NCBI RefSeq assembly: GCF_026914185.1
Contig: NC_070562.1
Coordinates: 1,984,001 to 2,048,000 of the forward strand
Length of the DNA: 64,000 nucleotides
From: Puccinia triticina
Lineage: Eukaryota; Basidiomycota; Pucciniomycetes; Pucciniales; Pucciniaceae
Reading direction: 5' to 3'
Of the stretch, positions 23,181-33,690 are shown piece after piece. A program made the translations under genes and the position numbers. The notes beneath the pieces were generated by a model. It saw only the letters and a list, made by a program, of their open reading frames with translations, ran no database searches and was not told the origin of the DNA. Numbering within the stretch: the first letter of the stretch is position 1; every line of letters begins with the position of its first letter.

Positions 23181-23818
23181 GTCTTGGGGTATTTCACGTG
23201 TACAGTAATATTACAATGTATTGTAATCTTACTGTTGCACGTAACTTAACTCTCATAACAACAGTACATTATGGTAACTGTATTTAACTATGGTTATCTG
23301 TAATGTAATGTATAACAGGAGTACATTCTTAAGCTTGTATCAAATGATATACATATGTAATAAAGGTGTAAAAAGGAATGTACTATATGTAATGTGAACA
23401 ATTGCAGGTACTTGGTACGTGTAAGGTACTGTGACATGTACTCTGTGGCTGACAAGTGAACACCCCCTCGATGACCGGTGTGGTGGGCATATGGGTACAG
23501 GGCCTCAAGATCAAGGCACACAATCCACACACCAAGATCAGCAAGACCCCACCAACAGCTTCCATACCTCCAAGGATTCCTTCCCTCCCTCTTTTCTTTC
23601 TTTCTCTTCTATTAATATTCCCCCTTCTCTTCCTCACCTGTGTTAGTTTTCTTTATTACTTTGGTTGTTTTCTTTTTCTTGTTGTCTTAGAAATTTTGTC
23701 CTAGGTATCAGTGGAGTGGGTTGGTTTTTGTTTTGAGTTTTGTTTGTTTTGTTCTTTTGTTTCTCATCCTCTTATCCTAGTTGTACAGGCGCGGCGGGCA
23801 CGAGGGCTTGTTGCGCGA
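23181..23818. other. Unassigned; AT-rich then T-rich
   Basis: TGTAATGTA-type simple sequence to about 23430, a single CCGG half-palindrome (CCTCGATGACCGGTGTGG) at about 23465, then pyrimidine-rich DNA. No gene recognised. Confidence 0.35.
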
Positions 23819-24100
23819 TGTAGGACTCCTGTGGGACAAATGAAATATATTTGGATGGTAGTTCCGTGAGGGGGAAATAAATTGTGGAATAGGTTGAAAG
23901 GCTATCACAACTTAAGGGTGGTTGGAAAGACCTGCCCCTCTGTAGTACTATACAAATATGTAAGGAATCTTAAAAATCAATATTTAGAAAGGGTGGCAGA
24001 TTTCAAGATAGATTTACTAAGTATAGCAGTCTCTATCAGACCTAGATCAACTAATCAATATGCTTGCAGATGTTTCATAACTGTAACAAGGTGGATAAAG
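23819..24100 (-). mobile_element. LTR-like element F, 3' end, inverted partner of element E
   Basis: The minus strand reads GAGGGGCAGGTCTTTCCAAC, then GATAGCCTTTCAACCTATT, then CCCACAGGAGTCCTACA. This matches 10930-11139 closely, but in the opposite orientation, 12.7 kb away. Confidence 0.6.
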
Positions 24101-25118
24101 CAACCCAGTGGGGTTGATTATGTGAAATTGAGGTTGGGTGAGGATAGTAGAGGGTGTGATGGGTAATGAGGATGGTTGAGGGTGAATCTACTAATGAATA
24201 ACTTCTGTTGATGACTACTATGAATAAATGTTGGTGATGATAACAACTAATAGTAAAGGATGTTGACTAGTATTGGTAATATTTTGTTGATGACTACTCC
24301 TACTGATGCTGGCTTAATACTACTAATGATATGGTTGTTGTTAATTCTACTGGGTAGCGGACGACCCCAGGAATTGGTTGATCGACTCCAGGAATCAGAC
24401 AAGGAGAGAAGTTGATAAAAGAAGGCAAATTATGATTGAACGGTGATGGAGTATTAAAGGAGAAAAATGGGGTTGATTGAGGTCAAATAGGGATAGGGTT
24501 TATTGCTGGAGGCTGATTCGGAGGAGAAGGAGTGAATCTTGGAGAAACTCTAACTGGAGTTGTCGGCGAAATGACCAATGATTCAGACATTCCAAAAAAA
24601 ATAGTATACATGTATAATTATGTAATAGTATCCTTGTTTTTCTGATGATTGATATATAATTGTGAAGGCTACACTACTATTCAGTTTTCTATAAGGTTGG
24701 CTATGAAATTATCCAAGAGGATAATTCGCCGATGCTTGAATAATAGATAAGATTTCAAATTCTATGCAGGATGCAACCAAATTTGATTCACAATGATGTA
24801 ATAGAATGATTTCTCCGAACTTGATGATTTCTTTGGAGTGGTAGAAATATAGGATAATGATGGTGAAGATAAAGAATATATTGATGGGGAAAAGAGAAAG
24901 AAAGAAAGGGGGGGAAGACAACTCAAGAACCAGAAAAGGGTAACGAGAAGAGGAAGAGCGAAAACAATCAAACGCTAAATGAAATACGTCATAACTATAT
25001 CGATCGGAACTATATCCGTCATTGCCATGATTAATCATCAATCATCACCCGCAATTCGATCGCTAACGCATACAAAACCGTTAGATAATCCAGTTAATTA
25101 ATGGATGAGTCGTTACAT
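24101..25118. other. No gene recognised; AT-rich
   Basis: Rich in GATGAC, ACTACT and TAATGA words to 24600, then AT-rich DNA. Open frames here are short and low in complexity. The junction at about 25118 marks the end of the gag remnant. Confidence 0.35.
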
Positions 25119-26108
25119 TCACATCAAGGCTCCATTGGGCAGGAAAAAATTGCTGCCCTTCTGCTCCACGAGGTTGGCCTCTTTGTCCTTGGCCAGCTCC
25201 ATACAGCGCCCTGTGCCGTGTCCTTCGCGATGGCAATAATAACAGACCAAGGGGCCGCGAGGATCGCGTGGGGTACCAGGCGCTGCCGAGGCACCCTTAA
25301 CCACGAACTTCTTCTCCAAACGCTGCTCGAAAGACTGCAGCATCTTGGAGATTTCGTCTACTGTGGCAGGGGTTTTATCGGAGACAGGAGCGTCCTTAGG
25401 ACGCCGATCGTCCTCCATCTTTTGCATGATGTCGTTGGCCTTCTTAAAATCTGATTTCGGGATGGCGACAGGCTTGGGTTTGATCTGCTCAGAGGTGAAG
25501 GCCACCTATTCTTCCATCTCCGACTTAACGGCTGCCCTGAGTTTGCTGAGTACCGGCAAACGATAACGTCTATCCAGCGTCTTGACCATCTTCTTTTCCT
25601 TCACCAAATACGACTTGATACGCTGTTGAAAGGCCGATGAAAACAAAAAGAAGAAGTGATCTACACCCAAATCCTTGGAAGACAGGTGCTGATAGCGGAT
25701 CAAATACGACAGGATGACGTCAAAAACTGATTTGAAAGCCCGGTACGCGTCCAAAGTAGAGATGCCGCCCTTGGCGGTCCACGTATCTCTGAGGGCTTGC
25801 AGATCCGCGACGGTGTAGCGGACCAAGTCGACCTGACCCCAACGCTTGATCATCTGCTCCCGGAGAGTGGTCCACGACGTTATCGCGTAGCCGCTCATAT
25901 CCCACACTGCATCCTGGATGTCCTCGCTCCCGAGAAAAGAAGGGATCTGGAGGACCTCGTCCTCGCCAGACGCGCCGTCCAAGTTGGCCGCCAACTCATA
26001 CTGGCGCAAGAAGGCCTCGACCCGCGTCCCGGTGAACTTGAGAGATCGATCTTGCGGCTTGATTTTTACCATCTTGCGCAATGATCCGGCGTTTTGAGGT
26101 GTGTCCAT
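25119..26108 (-). pseudogene. LTR-retrotransposon gag, interrupted by one stop
   Basis: Retroelement capsid protein. ATG at 26108 follows the primer site and LTR by about 260 bp. The first 200 codons carry a retrotransposon-gag-like region (WTTLREQMIKRWGQ, followed by helical segments). A TAG at 25506-25508 interrupts, then the same frame continues to a CCHC zinc knuckle CYYCHREGHGTGRC at about 25240. No protease or polymerase follows, so the element is truncated. A CAG to TAG change would explain the stop. Confidence 0.8.
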
Positions 26109-26317
26109 GGTAATCTAGCTGAACAAAAGAGATGATCAAGGGCAGCTCACAGCTGTGGCAACGTAATGCTTCGAAAAAGTAGTAGAGCCCTGGAGGTGCA
26201 CAAACTGGGAGGACTTACTTCTAGTCTCCTGTGCCTCCGCCGCTGAAACCCTAAAAAAAGAAAACTGAGGAAAAAAGAAGAAGAAGACCGCCAAGCGTCT
26301 CGAAACCGTGAAAATCG

Positions 26318-26368
26318 GCGAGACTGTAAATCTTGAGGTCACTGGTTCGATCCCGGCTCGGGGGACCA
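26318..26368 (-). other. Primer-binding site matching the 3' half of tRNA-Tyr, CCA included
   Basis: On the plus strand the sequence folds like a tRNA 3' half: CGAGA, loop CTGTAAA with anticodon GTA, TCTTG, then GGTTCGATCCCGG, and an acceptor strand ending CGGGGGACCA. The CCA ends 2 nt from the LTR, exactly where a minus-strand element's primer site should be. Nuclear tRNA genes do not encode CCA. Confidence 0.75.
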
Positions 26369-26370
26369 AA

Positions 26371-27171
26371 TGTGGAACTCCGTCCGGTGCAGGCCGGCGG
26401 CAGTTAGTTGGAGGGGAATGGGGAAAAGAAATTTCATGTGCCCTCCGGGTGATGGTCGGGATGAGCAATGAGGATTGGTTAAGCAATGAGGTTTGGGGGT
26501 TGGGAAGATTTTACAACGGTGTTGAGCGCGCGTCGGCGGTTTGTTGTTTTTTCGGGAAGAAGAAAACCAGGAATAGGGAAGAGACTCTTGAGGATCAATA
26601 AGATTCAGTATGTTGCTTTGGAGGGCGCCGGATAATGAGCGATAAGATTCTGATGGATTCCTAATTGGGATCAGCTAGGTTCCATGCCCCCCTTCCTCTG
26701 AGTTTGTGGGCGAACTCAGACTCCAGGAGGCGCCGCGCACTGCGGACCCGTCATCACGCCCCACACACGCACACATACACAAAGACACAACAAGAAACAA
26801 CAAAACAAAAGAACACAACCAAACCCTCCCCACTGTAACCATCCAACGCGCGCAGTACAGAAAGGAAAAAAAAACAGAGTTTTAAGAAACAAAACATCAT
26901 GAGAGAAAAAAGAAGAAAAATAAAAGAGATTGAAAAAGCTCCTGAGACGTCTTGAAGCTGATGTCCGCCGCGCCACCAGAGATCTTGATACCTTGAAGAT
27001 TTGATCTTGACGTCCTTCCGCGCGCCGCGCCGCAAAATGAGTGTTGTCCCTGCGTGTACCAAATGGCGCACCACAGCGGGAATGCAGTAGGGCGGCTGAG
27101 AAAATGCTCAGTCTACATATCCAAACAATAGGGATAAGCATGTGTGCTTATGCCTCTGATATGTAGCAACA
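26371..27171 (-). mobile_element. LTR of the gag-bearing element (about 801 bp)
   Basis: Sense (minus) start TGTTGCTACATATCAGAGG and end GAGTTCCACA give TGT...ACA ends. The 3' end abuts the primer site with a 2-nt gap. The 5' boundary is inferred from the ends only; no second LTR is in the window. Confidence 0.6.
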
Positions 27172-27685
27172 GTCACCAGGAAAAAAATATAGTCACTTGA
27201 TGGCAAGTGACATGATGCAGCTTTGGTTTCTGCTCCAGAGCTGCTTCAGAGCTGCTCCAAGTCTGCTCCACCAGCAATTGTAGAGCTTGCAGGACTGCAC
27301 CAGAGCACTCAATGTGGCAAAGTCATCTGATCCTAAATTTTTCCCAGGAACAGCTGAGCAGTAGGAATTTACTGAGCATTGGCTGAGCCTGGGCCACAGC
27401 TGAGCATTGACTATTCCAAGCCAGATACAAAGCCCAGTGTCAGCTGGACCAAGAATATTCCAAATCTGAGCATCCTAGCTCAGCCAACAATGGTCCAAAG
27501 CTGAGCATAATCTTGGAAAAGGCTTTTTCAGAGCTGAGGATCAGCTGGGAAAATACTGTTCCAAATATTAACACCAGCTGGGCCAAGAATTTTCAAAAGC
27601 TGAGCATCAGCTGAGCCAATACTGGTCCAAATCTGAGCATTGGCTGAGCCAAGGATGTTCCAAAGCTGAGAATGAGGTGTTTTAA

Positions 27686-27835
27686 GGCCCTGTTTGGAGC
27701 CAATATAATCCGTGCAATATATGAGTTTTTTTGCCTGACATCCTATGTGAAATCTGATCAAGTCCGCCAAAACTTGATCAGATGTCACAAAATACCAGAT
27801 TATATTGCACAATTATATTGGCTCCAAACGGGGCC
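27686..27835 (+). mobile_element. 150-bp MITE with TAA duplication, copy 1
   Basis: TIRs begin GGCCCTGTTTGGAGCCAATA and end TATTGGCTCCAAACGGGGCC. TAA flanks both sides (27683-27685, 27836-27838), as for PIF/Harbinger-type (Tourist-like) elements. A second 150-bp copy is at 59932. Confidence 0.85.
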
Positions 27836-27878
27836 TAAGACTATTCAAAAAATGAGTATCACCTGAGCCAAGGATTTT

Positions 27879-28110
27879 CTGCAGCTGAGCATCAGCTGAG
27901 CCAAGGCCTACAGCTGAGCATCAGCTGAGCCAAGGCCTACAGCTGAGCATCAGCTGAGCCAAGGCCTACCCCTGAGCATCAGCTGAGCCAAGGCCTACCC
28001 CTGAGCATCAGCTGAGCCAAGGCCTACCCCTGAGCATCAGCTGAGCCAAGGCCTACAGCTGAGCATCAGCTGAGCCAAGGCCTACAGCTGCGCATCAGCT
28101 GAGCCAAGGT
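27879..28110. repeat. 29-bp minisatellite
   Basis: About eight units of CTACAGCTGAGCATCAGCTG plus AGCCAAGGC; unit starts at 27908 and 27937 give the period. CAGCTG palindromes recur. Some units read CTACCCC instead of CTACAG. Confidence 0.9.
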
Positions 28111-28450
28111 TTGTCCCCAGCTGAGCAATCATTGTTCCACAGCTGAGCACTATCTGAGCCAAGGCTGGTCCACAGATGAGCATCAGCTGTTACAGGAGTG
28201 GTCAGAAGCTGAGCATTGGCTGGGCCAAGATTGATCCAAAGCTGAAAATCAGCTGAGCCAATACTGGTCCAAAGCTGAGGATTGGATGGGCCAATGATAG
28301 TACTAATCTGAGTCTAATCTGAGCCATGACTGGACTACAGCTGTGAATCAGATGGGCCAGGACTGTTTCAAAGCTGAGCATGAGCTGGACACCAAAGCTG
28401 AGCATGAGCTGGAAACCAAAGCTGAGCATGATCTGGGAGCCAAAGCTGAG

Positions 28451-28579
28451 TGGAGGACTTCCCACCAATCTGGAAACACAGATTTTCCCAGATTTTGCAG
28501 GGAAATCTAGGCAGATCTAGGATTTGGGACAATTGAGTCTGGAAAAATCTGAATTCCCAGATTGACAGGAAGTCCTCCA
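28451..28579. mobile_element. Small TIR element, TGGAKGACTTCC family, copy 1
   Basis: TGGAGGACTTCC at the left, GGAAGTCCTCCA at the right, followed inward by inverted CAATCTGG. It is nested in the 27174 element. Confidence 0.6.
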
Positions 28580-28757
28580 GTATCAGCTGACCAGAAATGA
28601 GGATTAGTGGTGCCCAGCCAAAACTGAGGATCTCCTGTGGAAATTCTGAAAGGTAAGTAGATGGGGGGGATGTGGTTAGATGGTGGGTAGATGGTGGGTA
28701 GCCCGCTGGAGCTGGCATGATGTCACTTGTCATCAAGTGACTATTTTTTTTCCTGGT

Positions 28758-29040
28758 GGGTGAAACAATACAATACGGGATTTGTATTGGCCAATCCTAT
28801 GTATAGTATTGTTTTTTTGATACATCAGAATTCAATACCATGTATTATATTGAAAAAAGATACAATACAGTGGTATTGTATCCAAAAAAAATAACACCTC
28901 TTCTGGCCAATTGGCGCTCAATCCAATGGCCCCTCCCAGCAATACACTTGTATTGTATTGTATCAGAATGTATTGGCAATACAATACCATGGATTGTATT
29001 GGTTTGGTGACTTGATCCAATACCAATACAGTGTATTGGA
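28758..29040. repeat. CAATAC/GTATTG-rich low-complexity block
   Basis: GTATTG and its complement recur more than fifteen times in both orientations, so the block can fold on itself. No coding. Confidence 0.6.
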
Positions 29041-29526
29041 CTCCAAAGTCAGCAAACAGGGAAGCTGCAGGACCAGGGACTTGTCACGGGGACGAGGGAA
29101 CCGGGGTTCAAGCCATGCTCTGGACAAGCGGACTTAGCGGAACGGTTGGGGTAGGACTCTGGCGGGACTCACGGACGGGGAGTTTGACAAGTGCGGGAAA
29201 GGAAGGGTGCGGGTGACTTTGGCTGGGAGCAGAGTTATGCAAGTGGAGGCAGTGGAGGAAAAAGGACCTTTTGGGGGGCTTTTCTCTTCTCTTCATCATC
29301 TACCTTACTACTCACTTTACGGTATTATTGTAGTTAGAGACTTGCTTGCAGAGCTTTTGCATATTGCTACAATACGGAGATTGTTTACCACCCAAACACA
29401 TTCTTACTTGCTTGCAGAGCTTTTGATACTTTCAAACAGAACGTCTGAAGCATATGTAGACTAGGCAGATCATATCAGGCTCATTGTGGAGTGCTGAAGA
29501 GGTCTGTACATTGCGGAATCCCAGTG
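29041..29526 (+). repeat. Dispersed repeat R1-like, diverged copy 3
   Basis: It shares the layout of the 15.7 kb copy: a G-rich left part, a CTTCATCATC pyrimidine segment, two CTTGCTTGCAGAGCTTTT repeats (about 29341, 29408), then ATCAGGCTCATTGTGGAGTG and GCTGAAG near the right end. It abuts LTR C. Confidence 0.45.
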
Positions 29527-29678
29527 CCGGTGTAGTCATTATTCCTGTGTTTGCAGGTGAAAAATTCAAACTTTTATGAGTACCCTCTAAACGCCTCAAG
29601 ATACAGACAAATAGACGTCAGAAATGGAATCTACGGCCAAAATAACCCTCAGTCACCCACTGAAACCACCCTCATATC

Positions 29679-29936
29679 TGTAAGCTCCCAACGAGGGGAG
29701 CTTCACTGAGCGAAGAGGGACACAGTGGGTCAGGGGCAAAGGGCAAGGAAGGATCCTTGTAGGGATTCTGGAACCGCTGTGTAATTTTTATTTCAAAGAA
29801 ACTAGCTCAGAGGAAGGTCAGTCCTTTCTTACTGAGCTAGGTGGTTGCGGGGCGATGGGATCTAAGTAGGTGGTTGAATCCCTGTCTGTGACACTCTTGT
29901 GATAGATTCATTGAGCTTGCGGGCCGCAGGCTCACA
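29679..29936 (-). repeat. Gypsy 3' LTR (258 bp)
   Basis: Matches the other LTR apart from point changes and a 113-bp length difference. Confidence 0.85.
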
Positions 29937-32900
29937 TCCTCCCCTCTTATAAAATCTGGCGTTAGCGGAGGGAGTTGGTCGTTGGGCAGGGAAGGGTGTC
30001 TGATGGTGCTTGAGGCGGGGTCGGCTTCCTGAGATGTGTCGGCCGGTTGGGCAGCGGAGATCAGCGGTTTTACTTTTGACACGTGGAAGACAGGGTGCCG
30101 TCGGTCTCCTGGCGGTAAGTCCAATGTCATGTTTTGACCGTGATTGGACACATCGATTATCCTGTACGGCCCTTCAAATTGTGGTTTTAGCTTGTTGCTT
30201 CCCGCTTGGTGTCGGCCGCGCCAATCTGCGGAGTCTAGTAGTGCTTCTTTTCCCACAGTCAATGCTGGTCTGTCCTTGTGTTTCCGGTTGTGGTGGGTTG
30301 CCTGTCTGATGCGGTTGACCCACAATGCGTCTCGCGCGTCCGCCCAGGCGCTTTCTCGTAGTCGGAGCCATGTGTCTACGGAGGGAACAGGGTTGGTCGT
30401 CGCGACCGCTGATGGGAAAAGGCGGGGTTCACGTCCGAATACCAGTTCAAAGGGGCTCTTTCCTGTAGATGCATTAGTTGCTGAGTTGATGGCAAATGTG
30501 ACTGCTGGGATCGCCTCCAGCCATTTGTTGTGCTTTTTCAGTGTTGTATATTGCAGAATCTGTCCCACAGTTTTATTTGTTTGTTCGCTGCGCCCATCCG
30601 CCTGTGGGTGGAAAGCGGACATCATATGGAAATTGATCCGCATGCGTTGCATGAGACACTTCCAGAATTTAGATGTCCAGGTTTTATCACGGTCACTGAT
30701 GATTGAGCGTGGAGGACCAAAGGTTGCAACCCAGCTGGTGAAAAATATTGAAGCTGTCTTGTCTGCTGAGTCTGTTTGAAGACATGGAATGACCTTTGTG
30801 AAACCTGACAATTGGCATGTACACGTCAGGATCATGTTGTGGTGATTTGATGATTTCAGAGGTCCTACAAAGTCGATCGCAATATCTGCTAGTGGAACTC
30901 GAGGGACCGTCGGGGTTAGCATCTTCCCAGTCGGCGCGGTTGTTGGTGCCTTAATCTGTTGGCAAACCAGGCAGGAGGTAGTGAATTCCGTCACGTCCTT
31001 AGCTAACCTTGGCCAGAAGAAATCCATCCTTAACTCATCCAGTGTTTTTTGATAACCCAGATGGCCCAGGCGCTTGTGTGTCTCTTTGATTAGGTCCTGC
31101 TTGAGCGTCCCACTGGAAGGGATAACAAGCCGGCCGTTGATGAAGATAAGACCTTCAATTTCAGTGCACTCGTCTTGTAGTGGCAGTGCATCCTGAGTGT
31201 TTACGCAGAACTGGTCTTCGTTGTAACCATCCAGAATTTTCTTGTGAAGCTCTTCAGAAAGGGTCAATCCTACTTCTGTCAGTGCAGCCACTCTCGCCAC
31301 GTCCTCTGTTTTTGGATGGATGTTGTCCTCCTGGTGTTTTCTTGACAGTGCGTCTGCCACGCCGTTATCTTCTCCTTTGATATACTCAAAGTTGAGATTG
31401 AAGTCCGCTAATAGTTCTGTCCACCAAGCCTGCCGTTGGCTCAGGTTTCGTTGCCGTAAGAGGTGTGTGAGTGAGTGATGATTGCTCATGACGTTCACTT
31501 TCATACCAAGAAGAAGCATCTTCCACTTCTGAAGGGCGTGGACGACTGCGAGCAGTTCCTGTTTGTGGACCGGGTAATTCCTTTCAGCCGGAGTCATTTG
31601 TTGGGACTCATAAGCTATTGGGGAAGATCGCTTCCACTTGGCTCCTTGGAACAACGCCGCGCCTAGTCCAGAACCGCTGGCGGCCGTAAACAGCCACATT
31701 GGATCGTCAGACTCAAAGTCAACATTTTTTAGTGCTGGCAAGTTGGTCATGATTTTCTTGATATTCTCAAACGCTTTCTCCTCTGCTTCGCCCCAGTAGA
31801 AGGAGTTCTTGTTGATTTTCGAGCTTGTCAGGGGTGTAAGAGTGACTACGTACTTTTGTAGGCCCCATATAAATTTTTGTATCCATTGTACGGTACCTAG
31901 GAACCGTTTTACGCCCTTAGCAGATCAAGGTGATGGCCAGTTTTGAATTGCTTCCACTTTGCTGTTGTCTGGTCGAATGCCGTCTGCCAAGATGTAGTGG
32001 CCGAGGAACTTTATTTCCTTCGGAAACAAATCGGTCTTTTTGGCGCTGCAGTAAAGGTTTGCCTGACGGAGCCGTTCAAGAACTGACCGGACGTGTTGCT
32101 CATGTTGTTCCGCGGAATTGGAGAAAACTACGATGTTGTCGAGATACACAACACAGATGGAGTTGATCAGGTCTCCTAGGGCCTCTTCAAGCCGTGCTTG
32201 GTGTGTCGCGGGGGCATTGGTCAGTCCCATTGGCATGACCACCCACTCCATAAGGCCCCACGGTGTCTTGACTGTCGTGAGCGGTATGTCTTCCTTGCGC
32301 ATTCGCGTGGGTTTGATTGAGGATCGAAAACACCTTCCCCAATGCTACCATGCGAACCAATTCATCAAAATTAGGTAAGGGTGACCTATCCCGGACTGTG
32401 AAACTATTCAAACGCTGTTAGTCACAAACCCACCTCGGTAAGGCCTTTGGGTCTTTCTTGGGGATGATGAGGGACGGGGACGCGTATTGGCTTGTCGACC
32501 GCCTGATGCGTCTGGCTTCCAAATGTTGTCAGATCAGCGTTTGCCAGGTTGCTAGGTGTTTCCGAGGGTATGGGTACTGCTTCTTGTTCACGATTGCGTT
32601 CGCGTCCGTGATGATGATTTTGTGCCTTGTACGCAAAGATTTTGATTGTAGCTTCTTTGGAAATGATCCGTCCGTTAATAGACCCGCATCTTCCGCTTCA
32701 TCCAAGACTGCTGGGATGTCCACGGGGAACAGATCGCCGAATTCCTTCAATAATTTCTCTTTGGCCGTCTTGTAGTCAAAATTTCCCATTATTAGAGTTG
32801 CTGAGCAAGCTGATGAGTCTACTGCCTCAGCGCCGTGGATTCTCGTTCCCAATGGCTTGTGAATAACTGATAGTCCGCGCATTGAGACCATCAGGTCAAA

Positions 32901-33292
32901 TCGGAAAGGAACGGTGTGCCTAAAATTGTGTCGTAGTTTCCCAATACCGGTCCTACTCGCAGGGACACGTCCCTGAACTCTAGGGGGTGTGACGGGGAAA
33001 GTAGATTGCCTACAACGTAGCCGCGAAAAACGAGGGGCCCTGAAGAGTCCGCTTTCATCGCTAGATGGACTCTTGTTGGTGTCAAGAGTGGTTGGATCCG
33101 TAATCTGGATTGGTCCGCTGCGTCTTGAGAGATGAGGTTGATTTCGGAGCCTGTGTCCACAAGCGCGCAAAGAGGAGTGGAGGCGAGTTGGAGGGTCAAG
33201 ATTACCCTGCTGGGTGGCTTTGATTGGTTGTTGGGCAAAGGGGGCATTGCAAAGTTGAAGCAAAGGCAAAGCAAAGAGGAAGCGAAGCGCAA
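29837..33292 (-). pseudogene. Gypsy pol polyprotein, broken by stops and frameshifts
   Basis: Replicates and inserts the element. Protease: CALVDTGSEINLIS, at about 33180. RT: TPWGLMEWVVMPMGLTNAPA and VVYLDNIVVFS, in 32302-31925; the catalytic YxDD is YLDN here. RNase H: AASGSGLGAALF. Integrase: an HHCC finger (HKRLGHLGYQ...CLVCQQ), then the DDE core with AIDFVGPL, ISDRDKTW and DGRSEQTNK, and a GPY-type tail EGPYRIIDV. No chromodomain is seen. Defects: a frame change near 32900 and again near 32310, and a TGA at 31925-31927 between RT and RNase H, where the sense codon was probably CGA. RNase H plus integrase (31750-29837) remain fully open. Part of the 3' end lies in the LTR. Confidence 0.9.
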
Positions 33293-33319
33293 AGCGGTGT
33301 TGGTTCAAGAAAAAAAAAG

Positions 33320-33690
33320 TGTAAGCTCCCAATGAGGGGAGCTTCACTGAGCAAAGAGGGACACAGTGGGTCAGGGGCAAAGGGCAAGGAAGGATCCTTG
33401 TAGAGATTCTGGAACCGCTGTGTAATTTTTATTTCAAAGAAACTAGCTTAGAGGAAGGTCAGTCCTTCCTTACTACATACAATTGAGAGGAGAAGAGAAA
33501 GAGGAGAGGGAGGGAAGAAGAGAACAATGGGAGAGAAGGAGAGGGGAATACTTACCTAGCTCAGAGGAAGGTCAGTCCTTCCTTACTGAGCTAGGTGGGT
33601 GCGGGGCAATGGGATCTAAGTAGGCGGTCGGATCCCTGTCTGTGACACTCTTGTGATAGATTTGGTGAGCTTGCGGGCCGCAGGCTCACA
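33320..33690 (-). repeat. Gypsy 5' LTR (371 bp) with purine-rich insertion
   Basis: Compared with the other LTR it has 113 extra bp: a second copy of AGAGGAAGGTCAGTCCTTCC separated by a GGAGAAGAGAAAGAGG-type tract on the plus strand. Confidence 0.85.

Larger units (their letters stand above)
27174..28757. mobile_element. TIR element of the CACCAGGAAAA family (1.58 kb, non-autonomous)
   Basis: The left end CACCAGGAAAAAAATATAG and the inverted right end are alike over nearly 50 bp. Both include a subterminal palindrome (GTCACTTGATGGCAAGTGAC left, GTCACTTGTCATCAAGTGAC right). The interior is built almost wholly from GCTGAGCATCAGCTGAGCC-like words. Two smaller elements (27686, 28451) are nested in it. 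No flanking duplication was found. Confidence 0.75.
29679..33690 (-). mobile_element. Ty3/gypsy LTR retrotransposon nested in LTR C (4.0 kb)
   Basis: Direct LTRs at 29679-29936 and 33320-33690 start TGTAAGCTCCCAA on the plus strand and end GCAGGCTCACA. ATATC occurs immediately outside both ends, a 5-bp target duplication. Minus-strand order is protease, RT, RNase H, integrase, the gypsy order. There is no gag: the protease frame starts within 30-60 bp of the LTR. Confidence 0.9.

Noticed and set aside
24709..25041. Minus frame rich in Phe, Ser and Ile
   Set aside because: Low-complexity AT-rich sequence without a family match or supporting exons.
30010..30779. Plus-strand frames within the gypsy element
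   Set aside because: They are antisense to a well-recognised integrase reading frame.
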